From an uncultured Pelagibacteraceae bacterium (GTDB lineage: Bacteria; Pseudomonadota; Alphaproteobacteria; Pelagibacterales; Pelagibacteraceae), in contig CACCGK010000008.1 in assembly GCA_902545555.1 (NCBI GenBank), positions 1 to 41,179 on the forward strand: DNA of 41,179 nucleotides, given 5' to 3'. The position numbers and the translations under genes are program-made. Below, piece by piece: positions 8,061 to 16,498 of the stretch. Numbering within the stretch: the stretch's first letter is position 1; each line of letters starts with the position of its first letter. A model generated the notes under the pieces. It ran no database searches, was not told where the DNA came from, and worked only from the letters and a program-made list of their open reading frames with translations.

Positions 8061-8803
8061 CCACCATCTATAATTATTGATGTTCCAGTTATCATTGAAG
8101 ATGCTGATGATGCCAAAAAGCATATTGTTGTAGCAACATCACTTTCAGTAGCTGCTTTTCCAATTGGGATATTTCCAAGGGCTAATTTTTTAAATTTTTT
8201 GTTTTTAAAAAATTTTTTAACCATAGGTGTTTCAACAAAAGTAGGTGCTACTGTATTAACTCTGATATTTTTTTTAGCCAACTCAACACCCATTCCCTTT
8301 GTTAATCCTTCAATTCCAAATTTTGTCATATTGTATACGTTTCTACCACTCATACCCACATGACCAAGTTGAGATGACATATTTATAATTGAACCAGGTC
8401 TTTTTTTGTTTTTGAGCATTTTTTTAACAACAAGCTGCGCTACGTTAAATGCTGCCTTTAGATTTAAATCTACCAGATAGTTCATGCTTTTTTGTTTAAT
8501 TTTTTCAAAGGGTTCTGGAATGTTAGTTCCAGCATTATTTACTAATACATCAATTATTTTAATATTATCTAATTTTTGTTTTAAATCTTCATAGTTCATT
8601 ACATCGCATGAAACCTTAACAATTTTACCTTTAACTTTTTTGATATCCTTTTCTAATTTATTTAAATCTGAAGGAGTTCTGCTTAAAGCTATAACCGTTG
8701 CTCCTGCCTCAGCTAATGCAATTGAACATGCTCTTCCCAATCCTTTACCTGCACCAGTAACTAATGCATATTTATTTTTAAGATTTATTTTTTGAAGATA
8801 CAT
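8045..8803 (-). CDS. Short-chain dehydrogenase/reductase (SDR)
   Basis: 252 aa, a classical SDR. The cofactor motif VTGAGKGLGRA starts near residue 15, VLVNNAGT marks the NNAG motif, and the active site shows MSSQLGHVG with Ser followed by YNMTK (Tyr-x3-Lys). The C-terminus GTSIIIDGGWTAQ is typical. Arg/Ser residues after the second beta strand (LSRTPSD) suggest NADP(H), as inference. Gluconate 5-dehydrogenase-like or 3-oxoacyl-ACP reductase-like enzymes are the nearest general types; the substrate is not readable. Its start overlaps the TerC-like stop by one base (TAATG), and downstream it overlaps the M23 gene, so it is an interior gene of the minus-strand operon led by the GMC oxidoreductase. 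Confidence 0.9.
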   Translation of the reverse strand: MYLQKINLKNKYALVTGAGKGLGRACSIALAEAGATVIALSRTPSDLNKLEKDIKKVKGKIVKVSCDVMNYEDLKQKLDNIKIIDVLVNNAGTNIPEPFEKIKQKSMNYLVDLNLKAAFNVAQLVVKKMLKNKKRPGSIINMSSQLGHVGMSGRNVYNMTKFGIEGLTKGMGVELAKKNIRVNTVAPTFVETPMVKKFFKNKKFKKLALGNIPIGKAATESDVATTICFLASSASSMITGTSIIIDGGWTAQ

Positions 8804-9396
8804 TAAAAGAATATTATTTTAATATCTGTGTAAATCAACTCTAGAGCTACTATTAATATTGCTAATAATCCAACCCAAGCGATCCATTTATATTTTTTAA
8901 TCCATCCAGATATTAATGATGCAGCAGTCGCCATTAAAACGATTGATAACACTAATCCAAATACAAGTAGCCCATAATGATCACCTGCTGCACCAGCAAC
9001 ACCTAAAACATTATCTAAACTCATTGTAAAATCTGCCAGTAAAACTGTCCAAATAGCCTTTAAAAAACTGGAATTGTCTACTTTAACATTTTCTTCTGTT
9101 TCGGAACCTTTGATTACATCTACGTAAAGTTTGTAAACAATATAAAGTAATAACAATCCTCCAATTAATCTTAAACCAGTGATTTGTAGCAGATAAGCTG
9201 TAAGCAAAGTTAATATAATTCTTAAAATTACAGCACCACCAATTCCCCAGAATATAACTTTTTTTCTTTGTTCGACTGGAAATTTAGATGCAACCATTCC
9301 AATTATAATTGCATTGTCTCCAGCTAAAACTAAATCAATAAAAATTATTTGAGTTAAGATTGCTATTTGTTCAGGCGTAAAAAATTCTGCAAACAT
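8803..9396 (-). CDS. TerC/YjbE-family integral membrane protein
   Basis: 197 aa from ATG 9394-9396; an in-frame TTG one codon earlier is the less likely start because the ATG forms a TGATG junction with the upstream GMC gene. The TerC hallmarks are both present: IDLVLAGDNAIIIG in the first helices and ADFTMSLDNVLGVAG in the second half, each with an Asp-Asn pair inside a membrane segment. About seven helices are visible. The family has been linked to metal ion (Mn2+) efflux and to tellurium resistance; assignment to Mn2+ export here is by family only. Its place between a flavoprotein oxidoreductase and an SDR is not obviously functional and may reflect genome packing. Confidence 0.9.
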   Translation of the reverse strand: MFAEFFTPEQIAILTQIIFIDLVLAGDNAIIIGMVASKFPVEQRKKVIFWGIGGAVILRIILTLLTAYLLQITGLRLIGGLLLLYIVYKLYVDVIKGSETEENVKVDNSSFLKAIWTVLLADFTMSLDNVLGVAGAAGDHYGLLVFGLVLSIVLMATAASLISGWIKKYKWIAWVGLLAILIVALELIYTDIKIIFF

Positions 9397-11006
9397 CAAT
9401 TGTTTAATATCATGTCAGAAGCTTTTTCCGCAATCATTATTGTTGGAGCGTTGGTATTTCCTGAAGTGATGTTAGGCATTATAGAAGCATCAACAACTCT
9501 TAAATTGCTTACACCTCTAACTTTAAGCTTCTCGTCAACTACTGACATTTCATCTTGACCCATTTTACATGTTCCAACAGGATGAAAAATTGTTTGGGTG
9601 AAATTTGATCCTTCTCTAACCAATTCTTCATCATCAGTAATATGAGATCCAGGTCTATATTCCTCTGGCTCATATTTTTTAAATGTTTCTGTTTCTAACA
9701 TAATTTTTCTTACAATTTTTAGTCCCTGAGCCGCAACTCTTCTATCATCATCTGTTGATAAATAATTCATCTTTATTTTTGGATATACTCTGCTGTCACC
9801 ACTAACAATATTGATTTCTCCTCTACTAGTCGGTCTTACATTCGCTACAGTAGGAGTAATTCCCTCGAAATCATGCATTGGAGTAACTCCTAAAATATCT
9901 GTACTAACAGGTGATACATGAAATTGTAAATTCGGAGTGGCTTTTGAAGGATCACTTTTTACAAATCCGCAAACTTGACTTGCACCCATTGTTACTGGAC
10001 CACTTTGATTTAAAACATATTCAAGTCCCATTAAAAACCTACCAAATAAACTTTCTACTTTTCTATTTAACGATTTTAAATTTTTTACTTTATATACAGG
10101 CCTAAACATTAAATGATCCTGTAAATTTAAACCCACTCCATTCGATTCATGAATAATATCTATGCCAAATTTTTTAAGTTTTTCTTTATTACCAATACCA
10201 GATACTTGTAATAAATGCGGAGACCCAATAGATCCAGCAGATAAAATTACTTCTTTATTTGCTTTAACAGTAATTAAATTTTCACCTTGATAATAACTTG
10301 TGCCAATTACTTTTTTTCCTTCAAAATTAATTTTTTGGACATGTGCATTTACCACAATTTTTAAATTTGGTCTTTTTTTTGCAGGATTTAAATATCCTTT
10401 AGCAGCACTACATCTTAATTTTAATCCCCGTTTATTGAAGCTTGTTGTAAACTGAAAAAAACCTACACCAAAATTATCACCAGTGTTAAAATCGACTGTT
10501 TTTGGAATTCCATATTCTTCAGCAGCATTTTGAAATTCATCAAGCAGTTTTAAATTTATTTTTTTATTTGCTACAGTAATTGGGCCATTATCGTTGTGAA
10601 ATTTACTTTTACCTAATTCGTTATTTTCAGATTTTAAAAAATAAGGCAAAACATCATCCCAGCCCCAACCAGTATTTCCTAATTGTCGCCAAATATTATA
10701 ATCTTCTCTTTGTCCTCTAATCCACAAAAGACCATTTATTGAAGAGCTTCCACCCAAAGTTTTTCCTCTTGGATATCTTATTGACCTATTATTCATTGTT
10801 TCATCAGGCTCAGTTTTAAAACACCAATCAACTTTTGGATTGTGCATCGTTTTAAAGTAACCAACTGGAATATGTATCCATGGATAATTATCCTTGCCTC
10901 CAGCCTCAATTAAAAGTACTTTATTTTTAGGATTTTCAGACAATCTATTTGCAAGAACACATCCAGCTGAACCAGCACCAATAATAATATAATCAAAATT
11001 ATCCAT
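9396..11006 (-). CDS. GMC-family FAD oxidoreductase (choline/alcohol dehydrogenase-like)
   Basis: 536 aa, full length for the family. The N-terminal FAD motif is YIIIGAGSAGCVLANRLS; GMC signature 1 is PRGKTLGGSSSINGLLW near residue 80, and signature 2 is AGSIGSPHLLQVSGIG near 255. The C-terminus carries the active-site His (TIFHPVGTCKMG) and the final Asn region (SGNTNAPTIMIAEKA). BetA-like choline dehydrogenases, other alcohol dehydrogenases and polyethylene-glycol dehydrogenase-like enzymes share this pattern, so betA is not assigned. It probably oxidises a primary alcohol in the cytoplasm or at the inner membrane, passing electrons towards the quinone pool. It is the first gene of the minus-strand operon and is divergent from the TRAP transporter, making an oxidised substrate delivered by that transporter a reasonable hypothesis. 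Confidence 0.92.
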   Translation of the reverse strand: MDNFDYIIIGAGSAGCVLANRLSENPKNKVLLIEAGGKDNYPWIHIPVGYFKTMHNPKVDWCFKTEPDETMNNRSIRYPRGKTLGGSSSINGLLWIRGQREDYNIWRQLGNTGWGWDDVLPYFLKSENNELGKSKFHNDNGPITVANKKINLKLLDEFQNAAEEYGIPKTVDFNTGDNFGVGFFQFTTSFNKRGLKLRCSAAKGYLNPAKKRPNLKIVVNAHVQKINFEGKKVIGTSYYQGENLITVKANKEVILSAGSIGSPHLLQVSGIGNKEKLKKFGIDIIHESNGVGLNLQDHLMFRPVYKVKNLKSLNRKVESLFGRFLMGLEYVLNQSGPVTMGASQVCGFVKSDPSKATPNLQFHVSPVSTDILGVTPMHDFEGITPTVANVRPTSRGEINIVSGDSRVYPKIKMNYLSTDDDRRVAAQGLKIVRKIMLETETFKKYEPEEYRPGSHITDDEELVREGSNFTQTIFHPVGTCKMGQDEMSVVDEKLKVRGVSNLRVVDASIMPNITSGNTNAPTIMIAEKASDMILNN

Positions 11007-11152
11007 TAATTAGAACTCTTATAAATTAAATTTTTTTTATTTGTAATATTTCTGTACACAAAATTATTAGAATAATCCAATAATAACACTTGTTTTAGAT
11101 TTCATTCTTTGACAAGCTTTAATTTTTAAAAATATAGAGAGGGAAAAACGAT
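11007..11152. promoter_or_regulatory. Divergent regulatory gap between GMC operon and TRAP operon
   Basis: This 146-bp AT-rich gap separates start codons on opposite strands. On the plus strand, GAGGG at 11139-11143 is a strong ribosome-binding site nine bases before the dctP ATG, unusually good for this window. On the minus strand, TATAAG (complement of 11018-11023) with TTACAA 17 bases upstream is a weak promoter candidate for the GMC gene. A plus-strand TTGACA (11109-11114) with TATAGA 18 bases later would start transcription downstream of the ribosome-binding site, so it is probably not the dctP promoter. No recognisable riboswitch or operator was seen. Confidence 0.45.
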
Positions 11153-12247
11153 ATGAAAAAAATCATTTCAATGTTATTTGCAGTTGCGATGGTATTTGGA
11201 TTTATTTCAAATGCTAATGCTGCAAAAACACTAAAATGTCAGACAGTTCTTAACACTAAAGCTGATGAAGTTAAGATGTTAAAGGACTTTACTGATACAG
11301 TAACTGAATTAACTGGTGGATCTTTAAAATTCGAAATCTTACCTGCAGGAGCAGTTGTTGGAGTTAAAGAGACTCTAGATGCTGTTGACAAAGGTTTGAT
11401 TGACTGCGGATTTGCATGGACTCACTATTGGTCAGGTGAACACCCTGCTGCAATGCTATTTGGTTCTCCAGTAGCTGGTGGTGGAATAGGTATAGATAAT
11501 TTAGCGTTTTTATCTTGGTTCCAATATGGTGGTGGAAAAGCGCTTTATGATCAATTATGGAAAGAGATGAACAGAGACATTAAAGGATTTATGCTTCAAC
11601 CTGTTGGACCGGAAGCTTTAGGTTGGTTTCCAAAACCAATTAAAGATATGGCTGACTTTAGAAAGTATAAATTCAGAACACCTCCAGGTATTCCGGGACA
11701 AACTTATAAAGATATTGGTATAGCATCTGTTGCAATGGGAGGTGGAGATATTCTGCCAGCTTTAGAAGCAGGAACTATTGATGCTGCTGAATGGTGTTGT
11801 CCAAAACCAGACTTAACATTTGGTTTCCAAAAAGTTTTAAAGCACTATTACTTACAAGGTTTACACCAAGTGGTAGTAAATGCTGATTTTTATATTACTG
11901 GAAAAACATATGATGCTATGACTGCACATGAGAAGAAGTCTCTTGAAGTTGCTGCGGATGCGTCTTTGATAAAATCTTTAAGTTATAGAATTTTATCAAA
12001 TGGTGAAGCTTTACAAGAACTTACAACAAAACATGGAGTGATTTTAGAAGATACTCCATCTGACTACTTCACCGAGTATATGGCAGCTGCTAAAGCAACT
12101 TTGAACAAAAATGCTGAAAAAAATGCATTTTTCAAAGAAGTTTATGACTCTATGAAAGTATTTGCTGATAAAGCAGTTCCTTTCTGGAGTGGTGCTCAAA
12201 TGTCAAATGCGAAGCTAGGAATGGCTCACGCAGCGACATTAAAGTAA
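11153..12247 (+). CDS. dctP: TRAP transporter substrate-binding protein (DctP family)
   Basis: 364 aa. A clear signal peptide (MKKIISMLFAVAMVFGFISNANA) sends it to the periplasm. The mature protein has the DctP pattern: GAVVGVKETLDAVDKGLIDCG early, then RKYKFRTPPGIPG carrying the Arg that normally binds the substrate carboxylate, then a GGGDILPALEAGTIDAAEW segment. This layout resembles the branch that binds alpha-keto acids and similar organic acids (TakP-like), although the residues after EW here are CCPKPD. The ligand cannot be named. It is followed by a hairpin terminator and then the two membrane subunits, an arrangement that lets the binding protein be made in excess. A strong GAGGG ribosome-binding site precedes it, consistent with high expression in an oligotroph. 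Confidence 0.93.
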   Translation: MKKIISMLFAVAMVFGFISNANAAKTLKCQTVLNTKADEVKMLKDFTDTVTELTGGSLKFEILPAGAVVGVKETLDAVDKGLIDCGFAWTHYWSGEHPAAMLFGSPVAGGGIGIDNLAFLSWFQYGGGKALYDQLWKEMNRDIKGFMLQPVGPEALGWFPKPIKDMADFRKYKFRTPPGIPGQTYKDIGIASVAMGGGDILPALEAGTIDAAEWCCPKPDLTFGFQKVLKHYYLQGLHQVVVNADFYITGKTYDAMTAHEKKSLEVAADASLIKSLSYRILSNGEALQELTTKHGVILEDTPSDYFTEYMAAAKATLNKNAEKNAFFKEVYDSMKVFADKAVPFWSGAQMSNAKLGMAHAATLK

Positions 12248-12265
12248 TCATTAAATAATTAGAAT

Positions 12266-12302
12266 ATTAGAGCGGACTTATTAGTCCGCTCTAATTTTTT
12301 TT
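12266..12302 (+). terminator. Hairpin plus T-run between dctP and dctQ
   Basis: A perfect 13-bp inverted repeat (12266-12278 with 12283-12295), four-base loop TATT, core AGAGCGGACT/AGTCCGCTCT, followed by eight T ending at 12302. Its GC content stands out sharply from the surrounding A/T sequence. This is a textbook Rho-independent terminator shape. Since dctQ begins 13 bases later with no separate promoter visible, it probably acts as a partial terminator that also protects the dctP mRNA 3' end, setting a high binding-protein to permease ratio. Confidence 0.9.
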
Positions 12303-12315
12303 AATAAAAATTTCT

Positions 12316-12930
12316 ATGGCAGACGAACCAAGTAAATTAGATATTTCAGACGAAATGATTGCCGAAAGGCGAGGTGGTTCAGGAAAAATGCCAGAGGATA
12401 TGCCAACTTGGATGGCAAAGTCCATAATTAACATAGATAAATTTAGTAAGTGGATTGGTAGTGTGGTTTGTTGGATATTAATGCCACTTATTTTTGCTAT
12501 GACCTATGAGGTACTAGCAAGAAAATTATTTTTAGCACCAACTATATGGGCTTATGATATAAGCAGATTTTTATATGGAGCTCTTTTTATGCTGGGTGCA
12601 GGTTATGCACTTTCAAGAGGAGTTCATATTAGAGCAGATTTTTTATACAGAAATTTTAAAATTAAAAACCAAGGATTAATCGATTTTTGGTTGTATCTTT
12701 TATTTTATTTCCCAGGTCTAATAGTATTTTTTTATATGACGTTTGGATTTGTTGTAGAGTCTATCCAAAGAGGTGAAAGAGGAATGGATACTACCTGGAT
12801 GCCATATATGTGGCCAATCAAAACATGTTTATTAATTGGAATTATATTTTTACTTATCCAAGGATTTTCAGAATTACTTAAAAGCTACTGGGCAGCTAAA
12901 AAGGGTAAGTGGCCAGGAGAGGATAAATGA
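12316..12930 (+). CDS. dctQ: TRAP transporter small permease subunit (DctQ)
   Basis: 204 aa. After a hydrophilic N-terminus of about 45 residues come four membrane segments (roughly 50-68, 84-104, 128-150 and 168-188), the normal DctQ layout. The family segment around YEVLARKLFLAPTIWAYDIS, then a GAGYALSRGVHIRADF-type loop, is typical of DctQ partners of the larger TRAP systems. The subunit complexes with DctM in the inner membrane and helps dock the substrate-binding protein. Its stop overlaps the dctM start by four bases (ATGA), so the two permease subunits are translationally coupled, and it sits just downstream of the hairpin terminator. Confidence 0.92.
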   Translation: MADEPSKLDISDEMIAERRGGSGKMPEDMPTWMAKSIINIDKFSKWIGSVVCWILMPLIFAMTYEVLARKLFLAPTIWAYDISRFLYGALFMLGAGYALSRGVHIRADFLYRNFKIKNQGLIDFWLYLLFYFPGLIVFFYMTFGFVVESIQRGERGMDTTWMPYMWPIKTCLLIGIIFLLIQGFSELLKSYWAAKKGKWPGEDK

Positions 12931-14261
12931 TAGCAGAATTAATTGATCCAGCTATTTTAGGTTTTATTTTAGTTGGAGTAATGCTTTTTGCAATTTTTGT
13001 TGGATTTCCAATTTCTTTCACTTTAATTTTTTTAGGTTTTGTATTTGGTTATTTAGGATTTGGAAAATTAGTCTTTTATTTAATGACACTTCAATTTTCG
13101 ATGGTAATGACTGAACAAACACTCGCCGCCGTTCCACTCTTCGTGTTTATGGGAATTATGATGGAACAAGCAGGTTTAATGGAAAGGTTATTCTCAGCCT
13201 TCCAGATGATGTTAGCTAGGGTGAAGGGCTCATTATATTACGCCGTATTGTTTGTTTCGGTTATTTTTGCAGCTGCAACAGGAATAGTTGGTGCCTCAGT
13301 TACTATCTTGGGAATTATGGCTGCAAAATCAATGAACAGATCAAATTATGATGTAAAACTTGCTGCAGGTACCATAACAGCTGGTGGAACTTTGGGAATT
13401 TTAATTCCACCCAGTATCATGCTTGTGGTAATGGGACCGATAATGGAAATTCCAGTTATTGATTTGTTTGCTGCAGCAATTATTCCTGGAATACTTCTTG
13501 CAAGTTTATACGCAGGATACACAACGATTAGATGTATGATTAATCCAAAACTTGGTCCTGTGCTTCCTGAGGAAATGCGTGCAGCTAGTATGAAAGAAGT
13601 CTGGATTGAGTTTTTTTTAGGTCTAGTTCCACCCGCAGCATTAGTTTTTGCAGCATTAGGAAGTATCTTATTTGGTTTTGCTACACCGACAGAGGCTGCT
13701 GGGTGTGGAGCAATGGGCGCATTGCTACTTTCATTAGCATATAAAAAATTAACTTTATCAAAACTTCAAGAAGCTTTAGTTAAAACTTTAGAAATCACAG
13801 CTTTGATTATGGTTTTAGTTGCTGCCTCAAATTTTTTTGGAGCAGTATTTGCTCGATTGGGAACACCAACTTTATTAACAGAATTTTTATTAGGTTTAGA
13901 AATGAATAAATATCTGATCTTAGGAATGATTATGGTCATGATATTTTTACTGGGTTGGCCATTAGAGTGGGTACCAATAGTTATGATTATTGTTCCAATT
14001 ATTTTGCCACTAGTAGAAGCGTTAGGATTTAATTTAACTTGGTTTGCAATTCTGGTTGCTGTCAATCTTCAGACCGCCTGGCTATCCCCACCTGTAGCGC
14101 TCTCAGCATATTTTTTAAAAGGTGTAGTTCCAGAATGGGATTTGAAAGATATTTACTATGGGATGATGCAATTTATGGTTCTACAGATTATAGGTTTAGT
14201 TTTAATAATCATATTCCCTAAAATTGCCTTATGGTTACCAAGTCTCTTGTATGGACAGTAG
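12927..14261 (+). CDS. dctM: TRAP transporter large permease subunit (DctM)
   Basis: 444 aa, full length, with about twelve hydrophobic segments. Family landmarks include AAVPLFVFMGIMMEQAGL, a GTLGILIPPSIMLVVMG segment, and LGWPLEWVPIVMIIVPI with the following helix. DctM is the Na+-driven elevator-type subunit that moves the substrate across the inner membrane. It is coupled to dctQ and ends 25 bases before an NCS1-type permease gene on the same strand. No terminator hairpin is evident after it, so the downstream permease and SDR may be read from the same transcript. Confidence 0.95.
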   Translation: MIAELIDPAILGFILVGVMLFAIFVGFPISFTLIFLGFVFGYLGFGKLVFYLMTLQFSMVMTEQTLAAVPLFVFMGIMMEQAGLMERLFSAFQMMLARVKGSLYYAVLFVSVIFAAATGIVGASVTILGIMAAKSMNRSNYDVKLAAGTITAGGTLGILIPPSIMLVVMGPIMEIPVIDLFAAAIIPGILLASLYAGYTTIRCMINPKLGPVLPEEMRAASMKEVWIEFFLGLVPPAALVFAALGSILFGFATPTEAAGCGAMGALLLSLAYKKLTLSKLQEALVKTLEITALIMVLVAASNFFGAVFARLGTPTLLTEFLLGLEMNKYLILGMIMVMIFLLGWPLEWVPIVMIIVPIILPLVEALGFNLTWFAILVAVNLQTAWLSPPVALSAYFLKGVVPEWDLKDIYYGMMQFMVLQIIGLVLIIIFPKIALWLPSLLYGQ

Positions 14262-14286
14262 AATTTATTAGTTTAAAATAAATTTA

Positions 14287-15744
14287 GTGAATCAGCCAAA
14301 AGTAAAATATTCTCTTTCTAATTGGGACTTAGTCACAGTTAATCCAAATTATAAAACTTGGAATTGGAAAGATCTATTTTGTTTTTGGGGAGCGAATGTA
14401 CAGAGTGTAATTGGTTTTTCGTTAATATCCTCTTTATACTTAATGTATAGTCTAAATATTTTTGTCGTTTTTTTTGGTATCATATTAGGATCTTTTTTTG
14501 TTTATTTATTTTCAAATATTATCGGAAAACCTTCCCAAAAATTTGGTTTACCATTTGCAGTATTGTTAAGATCATCTTTAGGATTTAATGGTGCTAAATT
14601 ATTTGGATTAATTAGAAGTTTAGTAGGAATTTTTTTATTTGGTATCCAAACTTATTTTTTATCTAAAATAATAGTTTACTTAATAAGGATAGCAATTTTT
14701 TCAATTGATAACTCCCTCTTGGAGCAAGAAATTTTCATTATCTTCTATTTTGGTTTAAATATTATTGACTGGTTTTCAATAGTAATAACAATTGTTCTTC
14801 AGACTTTGTTTTTTACTGTAGGGATGCAGTATAATAAAAAAATAATTAATTTTTCAGCAATGACAGTCTATGCTGGTATGCTTATTTTTTTCTTTGTTGT
14901 TTTATTAAGTGATGTAAAAATAACTACCGAAGCTTTTTTAAATATTTTTAATCTTAATAATTTTTTAGATATAAATAATTTAGCTCCTTTAATTACAGTC
15001 GCTGGAACAATATTTGCTTATTTTTCAATTTTAATTATTAGTTTTGGTGATTTTTCAAGATATGTAAAAAATGAACAAGAATTAAAAAAAGGCAACTTAA
15101 GTTTAATTTTGAATTTAATTATTTTTTCTTTTTTTTCAGTATTCATAGTTATAGGTTCTGATGTTTTTCTTAATCAAAAATTTTCGGATATGGAAAGAAT
15201 TTTTACCAATCCTACAGATATAATAGGAAAGTTTGATAATATACAAATAACAATAGTTGTTCTATTTTTTATCGTTATTGCTTCAGCTTCTACAAATTTA
15301 GTTGCCAATTTCATCCCATCTCAATATTCTCTTATAAATTTTGCCCCTTCAATATTAAGCTTAAAAAGCGCTAGTTATTTAATTGCTTTTTTTGGTTTGT
15401 TGATCGCAATCTTTTGGCTGACTATATTGAGCCAAATAGGAATTTTATCATTTCTTGATACTTTTGGTGCTTTCTTTGGTCCTTTATTTGGAGTGATGGT
15501 AGCTGATTATTACTTAATTAAAAATAAAGAATTAAGTAATAAAGATCTATATTCTATAGACAAAGAGAGTGCTTATTATTATTCAGGTGGTTGGCATATA
15601 AAAGGTGTTTATTCTTTAATATTAGGATTTATTTTTTCAGCGTCAACAATTTGGAATACTAATTTAATGTTTTTACAATCTTATGCTTGGATAATAGGTG
15701 CATTTGTTGCTTGGATGACATACTACTTGTTAGCAAAAAAATAA
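14287..15744 (+). CDS. NCS1-family permease (nucleobase:cation symporter-1 type)
   Basis: 485 aa with a GTG start at 14287; no closer ATG fits the conserved N-terminus. The protein opens with LSNWDLVTVNPNYKTWNWKD and a following FCFWGANVQSV segment, matching the NCS1 pattern (N.DL.P..P..RTW...). About twelve membrane segments follow. Near the end, FFGPLFGVMVADYYLIKNK is the characteristic NCS1 motif after helix 10. Known members carry cytosine, uracil, allantoin, hydantoins or thiamine-like compounds with H+ or Na+; the substrate here is unassigned. It lies between the TRAP genes and an SDR that starts six bases after its stop, suggesting a transported compound that is then oxidised or reduced. 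Confidence 0.87.
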   Translation: MNQPKVKYSLSNWDLVTVNPNYKTWNWKDLFCFWGANVQSVIGFSLISSLYLMYSLNIFVVFFGIILGSFFVYLFSNIIGKPSQKFGLPFAVLLRSSLGFNGAKLFGLIRSLVGIFLFGIQTYFLSKIIVYLIRIAIFSIDNSLLEQEIFIIFYFGLNIIDWFSIVITIVLQTLFFTVGMQYNKKIINFSAMTVYAGMLIFFFVVLLSDVKITTEAFLNIFNLNNFLDINNLAPLITVAGTIFAYFSILIISFGDFSRYVKNEQELKKGNLSLILNLIIFSFFSVFIVIGSDVFLNQKFSDMERIFTNPTDIIGKFDNIQITIVVLFFIVIASASTNLVANFIPSQYSLINFAPSILSLKSASYLIAFFGLLIAIFWLTILSQIGILSFLDTFGAFFGPLFGVMVADYYLIKNKELSNKDLYSIDKESAYYYSGGWHIKGVYSLILGFIFSASTIWNTNLMFLQSYAWIIGAFVAWMTYYLLAKK

Positions 15745-15749
15745 TTTTA

Positions 15750-16496
15750 ATGCACACATTTGATTTTAAAAATAGAACAGCAGTAGTTACTGGTGGAGCC
15801 CAAGGTTTTGGTTTAGATGTTGCAAAAAGATTTTTAGAATCTGGTGCTAAAGTTTATATATGGGATATCGATGAAAAGCTTCTTAAATCAGCAGTTGATG
15901 ATGTAAAAAACCCTAACTTATTTTACAGTGTCGTTGATATATCAAATTATCAAGATGTAGAGAAAAACGTTACAGACATAACCTCAAAATCAAATATAGA
16001 TATTTTAATCAATAATGCTGGGATTACTGGCCCCACAGGTCCTTTATGGGAGTATGATGTCGATATGTGGAATAAAATAGTCCAGATAAATTTAATGGGT
16101 ACCTTCAACTGCTGTCGAGCAATTGTCCCAAATATGATTAAAAATAACTATGGAAGAATCGTTAATGTTGCTTCCGTTGCAGGTAAAGATGGTAATGCAA
16201 ATGCAAGTGCGTATAGCTCCGGAAAAGCTGGTGCAATTGGATTAACTAAAGCTTTAGGTAAAGAATTGGCTGACAAAGACATAGCAGTAAATGCTGTGAC
16301 CCCAGCAGGTGCTAAAACTAGAATTTTAGATCAAATGAGCAAAGAGCACGTGCAAAGAATGCTATCTAAGGTCCCAAGAGGAAGATTTCTTGAAATACAT
16401 GAGTTCACTTCATTAGTTTGTTGGCTTTCTTCACAAGAGAATACTTTTTCCACAGCTGCAGTATTCGATATAAGTGGTGGTAGATCCACCTACTAG
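15750..16496 (+). CDS. Short-chain dehydrogenase/reductase (SDR), second copy
   Basis: 248 aa from ATG 15750; the frame is open to 15687, but that overlaps the permease and lacks family likeness. Classical SDR features: VVTGGAQGFGLDVAKRF for the cofactor, an Asp after strand 2 (WDIDEK) indicating NAD(H), ILINNAGITGP, and SVAGKDGNANASAYSSGK with Ser/Tyr/Lys. The C-terminus DISGGRSTY departs from the common DGG..A ending. It resembles 3-oxoacyl-ACP reductase-like and sugar dehydrogenase-like SDRs; the substrate is unknown. It is not a close copy of the SDR at 8045-8803, since the motif residues and likely cofactor differ. Probably the last gene of the TRAP/NCS1 transcript. Confidence 0.9.
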   Translation: MHTFDFKNRTAVVTGGAQGFGLDVAKRFLESGAKVYIWDIDEKLLKSAVDDVKNPNLFYSVVDISNYQDVEKNVTDITSKSNIDILINNAGITGPTGPLWEYDVDMWNKIVQINLMGTFNCCRAIVPNMIKNNYGRIVNVASVAGKDGNANASAYSSGKAGAIGLTKALGKELADKDIAVNAVTPAGAKTRILDQMSKEHVQRMLSKVPRGRFLEIHEFTSLVCWLSSQENTFSTAAVFDISGGRSTY

Positions 16497-16498
16497 TC

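Noticed and set aside
8061..8123. Longer start for the M23 peptidase
   Set aside because: It would run deeper into the SDR gene and put non-signal sequence ahead of a clear signal peptide.
11109..11138. TTGACA-N18-TATAGA as the dctP promoter
   Set aside because: Transcription would begin after the GAGGG ribosome-binding site at 11139-11143, leaving dctP without it. The match may be chance.
13766..14065. Minus-strand open frame inside dctM
   Set aside because: Antisense shadow of a strong plus-strand gene; its low-complexity product matches nothing I know.
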